From Hypoxylon rubiginosum (lineage: Eukaryota > Ascomycota > Sordariomycetes > Xylariales > Hypoxylaceae), in NCBI GenBank assembly GCA_902806565.1, contig CADCXA010000006.1, positions 558,001-622,000 of the forward strand: a DNA stretch of 64,000 nt, read 5' to 3'. Position numbers and translations under genes: made by a program. Under the pieces are notes generated by a model. The model saw only the letters and a program-made list of their open reading frames with translations, was not told the origin of the DNA and did no database searches. Positions 24,440-36,540 of the stretch are shown piece by piece. Each line of letters starts with the position of its first letter. Position 1 is the stretch's first letter.

Positions 24440-25863
24440 ATGAGCACTCCACCGGTCGATGCTCTCGCTCTGACGGAGAATCTCGAACTATTCAGCAGAG
24501 ACTTAGAAGCGAATATCAAGTCATTAAGCGACGATGAGCGTTACAGGCTCAGCGAGGCGGCAAGGAAGGTGAGCCTCTCTACGGAGGCGACGCTAGATTC
24601 CGTTCACCGTATCGTTCATGCCGTAAGTTCTCTGTAGAGCTCCAAATCGCTATTAGAAGCCACTGCTGAAAGTATTTTAGTCGCTACAGCTCCCCCTTGT
24701 TTGCATTGGCGTTGAAACCAAAATATTCGACATGTTGTCTACCATCGAACGCTCTATTACTATCGCAGAGCTTGCGGAAAAGACCAAGGTCGACCCAGCC
24801 CTTATGAGTACGCATGCTTCTAATTGCCGTAGTCGTTTGACTTACAGGATATAGAACGCTTGTTGCGATACTACCAATCATTTGGTATGATCACTCAGCA
24901 GGCAGATGATGCCTTCAGCGCGAACAATGTGACGAAAGCTATGACAACCATAGCTGGGAGGAGCGGAGCTCAGATCTTGTGAGCAACTAAACGTAATCGT
25001 CGGCCGTAGATCTTTAACTAATAAGCTGTCATAGCTTGTACGTACACGCTCCTGTATGGTCGGCTCTTCCTCAGTTCCTTCGCGAGACCGGATACGCCAA
25101 TCCCACGGAACCGACCGGCTGCCCCTGGTACACTGCCAAAAATACCAAAGATCCCATTTGGGAGTGGATTTCGAAACGTCCAGTACAATTGGAACAGATG
25201 ATGTCGTGGATGCAGGGCCAGCGGGACGGCCTCCCTATCTTTCTCGACGCGATAGACTTCAACCAGTACGCCCGAGGTGCCACCGATTCCACACTTATTT
25301 TCGTCGATGTTGGAGGAAATAGAGGTCACCAATGCATTAATTTGAAGCAAAGATACCCTGATCTGCCTGGTCGTATCGTTGTTCAAGACCAGCCACACGT
25401 CATTGAAGAAGCGAAAGCCAACCCACTTCCAGGCTTCGGTGGTATTGAGGCACAATCACACGACATCTTCTCGCCGCAGAAGCTTAAAGGTATGTCGCAT
25501 CAAAGTACTCCCTTAACTCGCTTTGAATCGAATGCTGACTTCGTCTTAGGCGCTCGAGTGTACTATATGCGTTATATTCTCCACGACTGGCCAGACCGCC
25601 AATGTGTCGAGATCCTCCAGAATCTCAGAGCCGGCATGACAAAAGAATCGACAATATTCATCGACGAAATGGTGATGCCCGAGTCCGGCGCATCCTGGAG
25701 AGCGACACAGATGGATCTTGTCATGGCCTGTTGCTTCGCGTCTACAGAGCGCTCACTGTCCGAGTTCGAAGCCCTCTTGAACGAGGCTGGGCTTAAGATA
25801 TCGAAGGTATACCAGTATACCAAGCAGCTCAATGACTGCATTATTGTTGCCATTCTTCAGTAG
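24440..25863 (+). CDS. SAM-dependent O-methyltransferase (fungal COMT-like)
   Basis: Five exons (24,440-24,622, 24,681-24,807, 24,855-24,978, 25,035-25,489, 25,550-25,863) give 400 aa, the usual length for fungal O-methyltransferases. The N-terminal part is the helical dimerisation/winged-helix-like region (ELAEKTKVDPALM, then LLRYYQSFGMI). The SAM-binding motif is DVGGNRGH at residues 236-243. The family motif YILHDWPD follows at 305-312, with His308 at the catalytic-base position. The third exon begins at the AG in GATATAG; the nearer TACAG would break the frame. The enzyme would transfer a methyl group from SAM to a hydroxyl of a small aromatic or polyketide substrate in the cytosol. Two P450s and a membrane protein follow, suggesting a tailoring role in secondary metabolism. 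The substrate is unknown. Confidence 0.9.
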
Positions 25864-26975
25864 CTGGATTTGGAACTGAGAGATGGTACTCCCTTATCAA
25901 TACGGGTGAGAAGGACTGAAGTGTAGTGACTCTATGGCCGCTTTTATTACTTCTTCAGATATAACTGAGCAGAGTTGAACAGGAGAATACCAAGTTATAA
26001 TCTAAATAATCTAAAAGCATCAAGTCAGTTTTAGCTGGCCCCTTGCCACGCTGAAGGCTCATTAGAACTGCTATAACCATGTCAAGTACCTACCTAAGAT
26101 ACCTACCTAAGGTAACTTATTGGAGAAGGTTTCATAGATGGAGGGCTGCATGGCTGGTGATACGATCGGAAGATGTCACCCTTCGTTTATCTGTCAATAA
26201 TGACCACTTCCGACGCCCTGTCGTACCCGACAAACTCTGAGCAGGCGTGGCTCATGTACAACCACACGACTCCAAAGGGTGAAACAACACGAATCAAACA
26301 ATTTTAGAAGCGAGTCTGTAAGCTTACGACAGCAAGCTCAGCAATAGGAATAAAATAAAAGGGGAAAATGATGTCACAAAAAGGTCGGGATACGTTATGT
26401 AAGCAGAGCTCTCCAAGTTCCTGCTTACTTAATCAGCCGATCAACTATGTACGTAAGATCTTTTTTTATTTTATAAATATACTCGGCTTGTGAATGATCT
26501 CGGGGATCTCTTTAACTGGTGACAAATGTAACTACCTCCTAGGTCCTATGACACCTGCATCTATTGAACGTATAATGGGATCTTATTGAGATACCAAGGT
26601 CGTGGCCAAAACTTTCGCACATTTGACCAAGTAGCACACCGTGTGCTAGGCACTTAATTCACACAGTCACATAAAGACTTAAGGCCCTGTATTTATACTA
26701 ATTAGGCGCCTGGGGCTTAGGGTATAGCCGCTATTCCCCTTCTAAGCTAGTGTATAGCTAATACAGTGGGAGAACAGATATGCATCGTATCGATGTGACA
26801 CTGTATTAGCTATGCCTATTGAAAAAGGAATAGCGATCCTTCCCCTAAAACTTAGGCAGCTAATAGGCATAATTACAGGGTATTAAGCCACTGAGCTACT
26901 GTGCGAGCTAAGTCCATGGCATACTGTATACTACCTACGTAAGTCAAATGTGGGAATTACAGCTAGGGTATAAAG
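25864..26975. other. Convergent intergenic region with a fold-back element
   Basis: Lies between the 3' ends of the methyltransferase and the first P450. It holds the 210-bp inverted-repeat element at 26,678-26,887 and repeated CTACCTAAG-like words near 26,090. No gene seen. Confidence 0.6.
26678..26887. mobile_element. Fold-back MITE, about 210 bp
   Basis: Almost the whole stretch is one imperfect inverted repeat: about 85-bp arms around a short centre. The left end reads TTAAGGCCCTGTATTTATAC; the reverse complement of the right end reads TTAATACCCTGTAATTATGC. TTAA lies at both edges (26,679-26,682 and 26,883-26,886), which would fit a TTAA target duplication as in piggyBac-type elements. 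It is non-coding, about 90 bp downstream of the P450 stop codon. Confidence 0.7.
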
Positions 26976-28756
26976 CTATCGTCTCCGCCAGACCAACGGG
27001 GCCCGTTCGGGGTGTAACATTCGAAGTAACAGAGCTTGTGCCGAGTCCTTGTGTATTAGTTCCAAAACCCTCGCTTGAGCACCTTCGAGGGTCTCTCCTC
27101 TCTGCTGAATCGGGTCGACCCTCCAATCCCGGAAAAGCCCTGCGATTGCGGCAACGAACTCGACCTGGGAGAACTTCTTGCCGGGACAGGAGCGCTCCCC
27201 TTCAGACCATGGGATGAAGGCTCCTCGTTGCGGACTTATGATATCTTCATCGTCAAAGCTACGCAGGCTAGTCGAGGGCTTCGCGATCCATCGAGATGGC
27301 CGCCAGGATAGCGCGTCGGGGCCCCAGTATCCTGGATGGGTGTGGATGGCAGCATAGCTGGGAATGACCATCGTTTCCGGCGGAATAGTGATGGTATTGT
27401 TGCCGACCTTGAGTGTCTGGGCGCGCTTTTCCGTCCATTTAGCAACAGGCACAGGAGTGTAGAGTCTAACGGTCTCCATAAGGACGGCGATGCATCGCTT
27501 AAGTCGTGGAAAATCGGAACCATACTTCCAGTCATCCGGTCGTCGATCGCCCAAGACATGATGGAGTTCCTCTGAGAGCCAATCCTGAACTGCGGGATTA
27601 GCTGCTAAGAACATGACAGCGAATGTGATGGTATGAGCCATGGTATCGTGCCCTGCGAAGTTGAGGACGAAGAGATTTCCGTAAATCTCCTTCTCGGTCA
27701 AGCCCCCAGAAGTTAGAGCTTCTTCGTGGGATGCCCTAATTAGTGAAGTCATGATGTTTCGATGGATTGATTTCTCATTCCTAAATGCTCGCTTTTCATC
27801 CTCGTAGACTTCCGTCATGTACTTCTGGAATGAGACACACGCTTGATGGACCCTCCGAAGCCTCTGCGGAAGCCATGGCTTAGAGAGAAACTCAGTACCT
27901 AAGGCCATTATGAGAATACAATTTTCAAGGACTACTTTTAAAGATTCCTTATAGCTAGTCGCTGGACTAGTAGCCGGACTCTCATCGTGCCCATGGAACT
28001 TGTATGACTTCCCAAAACCGGCTTTCGATAGCACATGGAGGGAGAACGTGCGGATGTCATCTGCGGCACTTTTGACTGATTCATTGGAGGCCCAGTAGCG
28101 AAGCATGTCGTTAGCTAGAAAAACGCTCTCAGACCATACGATTTCGTTAGTTTGTTCATCGAAGCAAGTCGACGTTATCTTTCGCTGCTGTTTCCATTGA
28201 TGACCTTCGACCTAATAAAATTGTCAAACCTGAGAGCCATAACCATGAGTTAAAATAGGTCTTACTGTCAATAGATTGGGACCAAAGACATTCAGCATCT
28301 CTAATGAAGTCGGTCATAGTTAATAGGCGAACTGAGGTCTGTGGCAAATTGAGACATACCATAGATTTCCAAGGGGCGTGGAAAATCCGACCTTCTCCGG
28401 AAAACATCCATCAAAGCCTCGGAGTTGCACACGTAGAGCCAATTCTTGTCTGGAGTTACCTGCATATAAACATCGCCCATCTCGAGATGTGATTGATACC
28501 TATCCTCAACCTCCCAACCTCTCCAATTGTACCTGGTGAAGTTTCCATTTCCAAAGGGGAGCCTCTTGAAAAGGGAGACAACTTTTCGATCAACGAGGAT
28601 CCAAAATGGGTTCCCGTGACTGATGATAACGACGCGGATAGGAACGCCGACTTTACGGGCCTTGAGGTAATTGAGTAGCAGGCAAACCCATGAGTAGGCG
28701 ATCCAGGCGATAGCAGATGATAGGGAAACGACCAGAAGTAGCTGGAATAAAGACAT
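26976..28756 (-). CDS. Cytochrome P450 monooxygenase
   Basis: Three exons on the minus strand (28,756-28,360, 28,300-28,266, 28,211-26,976) encode 555 aa. The start is the ATG before the hydrophobic anchor MSLFQLLLVVSLSS, so the protein should sit in the ER membrane. Motifs in order: FGPNLLT and EGHQWKQQRK near residue 140-155, I-helix AGHDTMAHT (330-338; the usual second Thr is Met), K-helix ETVR (390-393), SWRPSRW (446-452), and heme loop FIPWSEGERSCPGK (476-489) with ligand Cys486. The 35-nt second exon is needed to keep the FGPNLLT block. It would oxidise a small hydrophobic substrate using NADPH-P450 reductase. It is convergent with the methyltransferase, and likely the same pathway, by position only. 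Confidence 0.92.
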
Positions 28757-29717
28757 TGAATTCAATGGAGATCGATGCCGATGGCTAGGCGTACTGGAGA
28801 AATTTGGTAGCAAACTCCTAGGCAGATCTGGTCTTCTGTGTGATTGATTGTTACCACAGAAGAGGAAAAGGAGGCGAGAGTCCAAGTCGATGAAAGGGTC
28901 GTATATTGGTTTATTCGATAAGCCGAGTATGCGTATTCCGGTAGGTACATGTAGATACGTAGTCCAGCCACATGCTGACCTCAGTACTACACACCTTGCA
29001 TATGCCCTGCAAACTCCTGATTGGCTCCTGATGAAAAGGGGGTGGCGGTAGTATTATCAACAGTGCTACGCTCGCTACATACGGTAGTATTCACCCTAAA
29101 AACGTGTTTTCGTTGAAACTACCACTTTACTTCGAATCCTTCGATCAATCTAGGTCATCGCCTTAGCCAATACGAAGATGCATGGGCCAAAATACGCCTA
29201 GGCAGGTGCCTTATACACCGACAAACCACATCTACAGTTAGGCGTGCCATGTATTAGCACTCACTGCCATCTCCCCATGCCCTTCAAGCACCGCGTACCT
29301 ACTAATCAGCAAAAGGGTAAGTAAGATTACCAATGTTCTCTTGCCTGATAGTATAAAAATTAAAAGGGTTCAATGCACCCATTTTATCTGATAGGAAGCA
29401 CCCAGGAAGAACCCGTAAAGTTACAAGTACTTCAGATCGAATTTTGAAATTGCCATGATTAGCTAGATCTACTTTACACTGCCGATGATAAGCACGGTGC
29501 TCCCGTGAAGTGAATGAAAAACGATAAGGCTTAATAACCTAACTTTACATGTTCGACAAAGGAGACATACAATTTCATAAAATCGTGAGACTACTCCCCC
29601 CTTAACTCGTAAACATACCATTCACTCCCTGGCCCCAAACTTTAGGCGATGTCCTGCCTCCCCCTATTTTTCTCTCCCCGGGTACCGTTCGAGATTGGAA
29701 TTTAGCGCCACAAAATA
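28757..29717. other. Intergenic region, nothing recognised
   Basis: Upstream of the first P450 and downstream of the rhodopsin-domain gene. Short frames here have no motif or splice support. Confidence 0.5.
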
Positions 29718-30972
29718 TCATTTCTGCGCTTCAATTTGGGATAGCTCAAGCCGCTGACTTGGTAACGATGCGGTAGAGGCATAGTCTAAGCGTTCCTCAT
29801 CTGAAAGTGTAGTAACGGCATGCAGCTCCACCTGGCTTTGTGGCCTCTGCCTTCGTCTCATCCTGTCTTTGTAGGTATCTGAGGGGGTGAACTGAGGTTT
29901 GGAGTTGTTATTAGACCCGGAAAAGAGACGAGGGAACGCCGATAGACCAGCGATTATGATAGCTAACGTTATTAGACCAAGCTTTAACCAATTTAATGCG
30001 GATATTCTTGACTCACCGACGCATTGTTCAATGCTGCTCCAGAGATAGAGCCACGAAGTATCGGGTTGCTTGGTAAGACCACTGGTATCTGTCACCTGAA
30101 CGATGGAAGATGTTGTGAGACCACTGTTGACCACTACTCGAACGATTGAGATGGCCATAGTAACGAGAACAAGCGAGAAGATGCCCATTAAGGCCAATTT
30201 CTTCTCCCAGCGTATCCGAACATTCCATATCAAGGTTATGGGTATAATCATAACTGGTCGGTATCAGCAAAAAAAGCCAAAAAATAGGGGGGTGTTGGAC
30301 AATATTTACTCAGAAAGTCACTCAGGACATCGAGAGAACAGTTGACCTTCAAAGTGTCCAGTGTAAATTTAATGTTCTCACCAGGAGAACATTTCACGAC
30401 GATCTCATCAAGAGAGCCGACTAGGCATTTGTAAGGTATGTCACCTATACAGACGAAATAGGTTGCCAAGGTGAAAAAAAGAACCGGCCACCAGAGGTAT
30501 TTTTGTTTGTCGACGTTCTGGCCCAGACGCCTGAAGAAAATAAGGAAGGACAGCTTGACAGCCCATAGTCCGGTATAGAAAAAGATCAAAACAATGAGCT
30601 GGCCGGTGTAGTATCTCTCCGTATTCAAGAGGAAGTCGGCTGGTGGCGGCCAGAGTCTGCCACTGATGACATACATGAAGGTGTACATGTAACCCGAGAC
30701 AATTTGCCATAGGATAGCTGTGAGGAGGGCCAGGAGCCAGGAGAATATGACGAGCCCGTCATCCCAGAAGAACTGGCGCGGGGGCTTCAGCCGAGAGTAA
30801 AGTCGGACAACTAGAAAGACGAAAGAAATGGCAACTCCTCCCCAGATAGCACCCTAGGACCTGTTAGTGAGTTATGGTATTGCCAAATAGCTTAAAATCA
30901 TACCATGAAATTTACTTGGGGAACATGGGGAGGCGGCGTTAGGGGGTATGGACTCGCTGTTGGATCTGACAT
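29718..30972 (-). CDS. Rhodopsin-domain (PTH11-like) integral membrane protein
   Basis: Three exons (30,972-30,904, 30,853-30,310, 30,253-29,718) give 382 aa. After a short Pro-rich N-terminus come hydrophobic helices typical of the fungal rhodopsin-domain family. These include VAISFVFLVVRLYSRL followed by the family-typical WDDGLV, then GLWAVKLSFLIFFRRLG, LFFTLATYFVCIG, the D-x6-IPITLIWNVRI segment and LALMGIFSLVLVTMAI, for seven predicted spans. The cytoplasmic tail is polar. The full CFEM-type extracellular Cys domain of PTH11 is absent. Such proteins are presumed receptors or membrane regulators; the ligand is unknown. It lies between two P450 genes on the same strand. Confidence 0.88.
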
Positions 30973-31484
30973 CGTGAGGTACAACTTTGGCTTCAATAAC
31001 TGACACGATCTCTGGAACTGGATTACGAGCTACGCTTGCAGCATTGAAATACTCGTTAGTTATCAGGGCTCTAAGGCGCCTTAAGGGTATCCTGGACTAT
31101 AGATACCTTACGTAGCTATGTATGTAGGTGGGTAGTAATGACGGTAGATCCCTGCAGCGTTACAGGTAGTATAGCATATGCAAGCTGAAGAAAATAGATA
31201 AAACTCCACCCCAAGGCGTAGAGGTATGGAAATAAAGATGGTTACATTCCTCAAGCCCGGTGGTGGTATCGGGGTTATTGTATTCCCGACACCCCTACCG
31301 ATAGGTTCATATGTAAGAAAGCCCTTGCAGCCTTATGGAAGGGCAGGAGGGGGAAAAGCTATGCAGTGTTAGCTACGAATAAGACGGGAGAAAGGTAATT
31401 CCATTTATAGCATATAATTGGGCATGTACCCAGGTAGATATACTGGTAAGACGGATGGTGATAAGCCTGACAGCCTATCCCGAT
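30973..31484. other. Intergenic region between rhodopsin-domain and P450 genes
   Basis: No gene seen. Both flanking genes are on the minus strand, so this holds the upstream region of the membrane-protein gene and the 3' flank of the P450. Confidence 0.5.
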
Positions 31485-33319
31485 CTATCCTAACATATTC
31501 GTCACTTCAACAACGACGTCCATATTCTTGAGAGGTCCTGTGATCCCAAGCGCCGGAGTCGTATCGTTAAGACGTGGAAATGGGGACTTTCTTCCACCAT
31601 GCGATGGGTCATCCGCCAATTTCATATCATATCGGTGAAGTAAAATAGCAACAAACCCGTAAACCTCCTCTTTGGCCAGGACGCGGCCAGGGCAGTAGGT
31701 CGAGCCTCCACCAAAAGGCCTGAATGAAGAATGGCGAGCCAAGGATTTCTTCTTAAGAAACCTCGCTGCTTCGAACTCTCTTACATTCGACCCCCACACG
31801 TCTTCGTTCGTATGAAGCTGGCGGGATGGGATCAAGATTGAGCTGCCTGGAAGAAGATCCTTGCCCCCTATCGTTGTTCTTTCCAGAACAACACGGCTGA
31901 CCATTGCGCCGCCATTAAGACGTAAAGCTTCGTTGAAGATTGCCTCCAGATTTGGACAGTTAGCGCAGAGGAATTTAATGTCAAGCTTCCCAGATTGCCA
32001 TGCAGCTTCGGTCTCCTGCCTCACAAGTTCTTTGATGTCGTCATCGTATAACAAATAAGCCATGACCCAGAAAGATATGTTATATTCGTTTGAATTTGCT
32101 CTAAGAATCTCTCTTAGTTTAGTATCAAGGAGAAACGAAGTACGTGTACTTACGCCCAAAAAATCATCAGAATAACCGACGCACGAGCTTCCATATCAAT
32201 TCCGACGATCTCTTGTGCGGATATGATGTTCTTGATAGACCAGGACTGCTCGGACCTCTGATCCTCTGGGAGTTGGATGAAGGTCTTTAGCGCATCCATG
32301 ATCTTTCTACGCGGCTCAGTGACGGGACTGCCAAAAATGTCGGGGTACCGGAAGAAGACCATCCAAGCAAAGTCGTTGAAACCGAGCATGTAGTCAACGA
32401 TTTGGGGCTCAATATCGTGTAAATGGCTGCCAAACATCGATCTGGTAGCTGCATCCACCATGGCAACCCGGCAGAGCGAGTAGAGAGAGATTCGCCTACG
32501 CGGCCCTTGGACGGAAGTCGTGCAATGGCCAAGCTGACCCCATTGCAAAGACTGATTTAGGGCACCCAGAAATCCTCTGCACATGTCGTCCATGTTTTCG
32601 CCCGGGAGAAGCTGTTTCTTGTAGATGTCCTCAGTTAAGTGGATGAAATTCATCTGCTGTGGATTTACAGGATTGTTGGGTATGTAGCACCAATCTCCAG
32701 GCTCGGGCTTGTGCCATGCTCGCTTGATGGCATCTGCGCCGAATCCAAAGTTTTCGAGAAGTTCGTTTAGGTGGCCGTCGAACTTCAGTGCGATATTGTC
32801 CCGGTATGCGGCTGCTACATCGGTAGGAGACGTGATGATGTACAATCTTTTCCCGAGCAGTTGAATTGCGAAAACTTCGTGTGTACGGCCCGTGTAATCT
32901 CTTCAGCATATCAGTACCGTGCCATGGCATTAGGAATAAGGGACGGCTAAGGATAGCAAGGAAGCATACAAGCCACGTTCCAATAGTTTATCGGAATTCT
33001 TAAAGAAAGCGATAGTGTGTCCTAGGATGACCATGAGTACCTGGGTATGGATAGACTGAGCTAACAGAGCTGACAGTACCTAGAACTAAGAGATCATTAG
33101 TGATACGATTCCTACTTTAATATGATATGGTGTAAAACTTGTCTTACAGGGTATCCAGTATGGTAACTCCTTTGGGTATTGAGGCCATAGCCATGGTTTA
33201 AACGTAAACATCCACAATCGCCATGACAGCAGCAGCAAGGAGGCATAGAAAACTACCGAAAGGGGCCCCAATCCCTGGAGGGATTCCCATGAAATGGCTT
33301 GGATTGATTCCCCAATCAT
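31485..33319 (-). CDS. Cytochrome P450 (second, CYP7/8-like architecture)
   Basis: Four exons are proposed: 33,319-33,148, 33,069-32,970, 32,900-32,154 and 32,100-31,485, giving 544 aa. The second exon could instead start at 33,060 (541 aa); both acceptors keep the frame. The N-terminus has a hydrophobic anchor (VVFYASLLLLSWRLWMF) and then LPYWIP. Motifs: LGHTIAFFK, LLGKRLYIITSPTDV, I-helix region FWAANSNEYNISFW without the usual AGxDTT, K-helix EALR (397-400), heme loop FRPFGGGSTYCPGR (466-479) with Cys476. An I-helix with Asn in place of the acid/Thr pair is known from CYP7/8-type and related fungal P450s. ER-membrane monooxygenase or isomerase; substrate unknown. About 13 extra residues before LGHT are unusual and hinge on the first acceptor. 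Confidence 0.88.
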
Positions 33320-34549
33320 ACTTGCAGCACAAGAGACGACAGGAAGGGCAGGCTGTTGAAAGAGGCGGAGAAAATCGGTAACTTGCAACTAAAATCTTAC
33401 CAGTTTACTCTAACCTACCCACTGATGGCTAGACAGTTACAAGATCGTAAGTGATAATCTATATATACTCCCTAGTGATAATCACCTATGTAGAAGATAG
33501 GAGGTGTGGCCTTGTACTTAGCACGTCTGGACCCGAATCGTGCTGTGCGTATAGAATATACGGTGCAAGCCTCCCCAATGTCTTCGGGGGTAGTGTTACT
33601 TTGCATTTGATGACCCCATTCTCGCTTTACCTGAGCTTCTCTCGTTCGCGAATCAACGAGAGATGGAGCTTCGATGATGCAAGCCTCGGCTCGAGGTTCG
33701 AGAAGGGCGTAGCCTCAAGTTTCACCAAGATGCTACAGTCGTGTGCAGCAAGGCAAATTCGATATTAATAAACCACCTCGACCGCATGTTGAATGTTTCA
33801 GCTGATGACGAAGGCTACGACGTCGTGTGTGTAAGCCAATATAAAAGACTGCCGCATGGTGGATGTAAAAGGTTGCAAGATGCGATACTGGTGGGCTACA
33901 TACATGAAAGCTTTAGTAACACAAAACGTGGCATGTTTATGCAGGTACATGCACTTACTAAGGGATTGTGCATGTTACGCATGTACTTACATGTATCTTA
34001 TGCCAGGTGGGTTCCGTATTTCGAATGATAATATAAAAATGCAACTATCTGATACTTGTATGAAATAACGGGGGTTTGTGTCATTACGTCAGCTCTCAAA
34101 TACGCCAACGAGTATGCCTCGCCAATCTTCTTCTGAAGTTCTGCTACCATCGCACTTCTTCTCATTGGTCCTTTTTCCATTTATCAACGCCCAGGCGAGA
34201 TATCGTCAGGTCCCAAGCCTCAAGGAATCAGGAGGTCACCGTTCTAATAGGTGGGTAAATCTCGTACGGATATCGTCTCGGCCTTAAGGCGTAGGCGATT
34301 AAAACGGCGGCAGCACCGTATTAGCTCCTCGAACCTGCAGCAAGTTACATCACGAGCGCTCCGCAAGCTTCAAAGGGAGCCACCGATTAGCGAGAAAGCA
34401 AGAAGTCATCGTAATGGCTATATGGGCGTATATTTTAGGTAAGCAGCCGGGAGAGGTTGTTTTTAGAAACAAGAGCACAACCCCCCCATTCCTCCGTGTT
34501 ATTCATATCCTATCTCTGACATGCAGCATCTAGACCGCCACATCCCCAG
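33320..34549. other. Intergenic region, nothing recognised
   Basis: About 1.2 kb between divergent-looking clusters. The frames in it lack start context, splice signals and motifs. Confidence 0.5.
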
Positions 34550-35259
34550 CTAAGCAACCTTTAGCTCTTCCACCCAAGTGCTGAACTGCTCAGACTTGGC
34601 GGCCGCCAAGTCAATCGTGAAGATGCCGTGCTCCGAGTGGATGCCGATCGGCGATAGAGGGTCGGTAGGGTCGATTGGAGGCACAGCCGACGCGGCGTAC
34701 GCGAAGCTTGCTGATGTGGCGCCGGGGTCGAGAACCTCCTTGGCGCCGCCGTTATGGATCCACGTGCTGCATCCCTGGCAGAGCGTCGTCAGGGTCCAGT
34801 GAGTCGCGTTCACGGTAGACCCTTTGAGTACGGTGTGCGCCGCCGGATCATATGTGTCCGGCTGCACGTGAGCACTAAGGCAGGCATCAGTCTTGTACCG
34901 TATATAGGGGGTAAGTTGACTACACGATGCTCAACTTACGATGCAAACCGAGCAGATCCAATAGTGCTATCCCCGTTCGCCCAGGCTAGCGTGATGGGGT
35001 TGTATAGCATGCCGCCGCCCCAGGCAAGACCAGCCCAGCCGACTGATTTCGGCGCGATCACTTGGAGAAGGACGTCGAAAGGTCCCTGCTCTACCGCGGG
35101 GATAGCAATCCGCCATGTAATGGGAGCTACTCCGACCGTGACTTCTGAGAAGCAGACACCAGTCTCATCGCAATACTGAGCAGCCGCGGTGACTGGAGCC
35201 GTGATGCCACGGCCGGCAAGGACGGCCGCAGCCGTAGCGAGTCGAGCAATAAGGCCCAT
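34550..35259 (-). CDS. Secreted AA8 / cellobiose-dehydrogenase-type cytochrome domain protein
   Basis: Two exons (35,259-34,940 and 34,874-34,550) give 214 aa. It begins with a signal peptide-like stretch (MGLIARLATAAAVLAG). The rest is one CDH-type cytochrome (DOMON-like, CAZy AA8) domain. It contains WAGLAWGGGMLYNP with Met84 at the axial heme-ligand position, TTLCQGCSTW with Cys139 and Cys142 as the usual disulfide, and IHSEHGIFTIDLAAAKS supplying the likely His ligand. There is no GMC flavin domain and no C-terminal membrane segment, so it is a stand-alone secreted b-type cytochrome. Known relatives pass electrons in oxidative polysaccharide breakdown. Partners, such as an LPMO, are not in the window. 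Confidence 0.85.
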
Positions 35260-36540
35260 TGTGCGTTTCTTGTCCTGGAGAAGTCAACTGTCTGCCTCGG
35301 TAACTATCTTTCGGGCGTGCTTGAGCTACCTGCGTCTACCCGTCCGGTCGGACAGCGGAAGCGCCTCATATATCTTTCTTCATCATGACGCAGCGACTCC
35401 CCTTCTCCCAACAGCTTCCCATATCTGGCACTCTCTCCTCAACCGCCGAACTCCGTCCCTCTCCCCTCTACGACACACCTTCGGCAGTTGACGTTTTCGT
35501 AATGCCAGCGGAACGTGATAAGGAGCGAACCAAGTTTTTGGTAATGAAAAGGAGCAAATTACCCGAGCCATGATTGGCCCCTCCCCTTCCCCCACGCGGA
35601 ATATGCCTATGCGATGGTAAATGCAGATGCATGCACCCCGCCTATCTGCCTGTCTGGATCCGAAGCGGCTGAAGTCAGGGACAGGGCTCCAGCTTACTGG
35701 ACCGGCTGACGCTTAATCCATATCCGGTAAGACGAAGACGGAGCGTGGCAGGTCCCCACGATAATGCGATCCGGGGTATGACATCTTTTTCCCCATATCC
35801 CTTAATTTAATTGGGGCTGATCCGTGTTCGCATCTGGTTAGCGTAACCACGTTGAAATGAACTTCGGGTTCGCTGGCTCGTCACATGAAGCGGTTAAAGC
35901 GCTCATATATATATTCTGAGGGATCCCTCAGGGTGTTGAGCTTTAGGATTCATCTGGTTGCCCTTTATCTACGCTGGCGAGAGCGCGCGTATAGATAAGG
36001 GGTCAATATAGTATATATTCCTTACAATATGCGTCTTATTTAACAAGGACACTAGGTTTATTTCCTGCCCTCCTATCCTGAGATAAACCGCGGCTAGTAA
36101 CGGAATCGCGTTTAGGCGCGCGTCTCAGCAAGGTCTTCGCGGCAGTTTCGTAGTCCTAATCTCGTGCTAACAGAATCCAGAAAGGTCTTTAAGAACCTAG
36201 AATCATAAAAGTACGGGACGAAAATCTCCGCATGTAACCCAGTGAAAATCATAGGCTGTGCTTAACAGCTTATTTTATGTGGCTGACGTTAATTCATTCA
36301 TTGAGTTTTGAAGAGAAGCCAAGGAGCATAAGATCTCTATAATAAGGGTTACTATAATCATGGATAGGATAACACCAGATGATAGAATTGCGATCACACC
36401 CCTTCATGTTGTCATAAACTAACAACTCTCGTGCAACGGAGCGATTCAGACTCACAGAACTCTCCACTACTGGAAATAAGAATACGAGAGCATATGTGCT
36501 GGGTAAATTACGAGATGGTCCTTTTACCCCCTAACCAAAA
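35260..36540. other. Intergenic region, nothing recognised
   Basis: About 1.3 kb upstream of the AA8 gene and downstream of the four-domain secreted protein. No supported gene or repeat. Confidence 0.5.

Noticed and set aside
24848..24854. Nearer TACAG acceptor for the second intron of the O-methyltransferase
   Set aside because: It breaks the frame. The AG seven bases later yields the conserved KRLLRYYQSFGMI.
25490..25549. Twenty extra in-frame residues in the O-methyltransferase
   Set aside because: The 60-nt stretch has a GTATGT donor and CTTAG acceptor, and its removal restores the family sequence KLKGARVYYMR.
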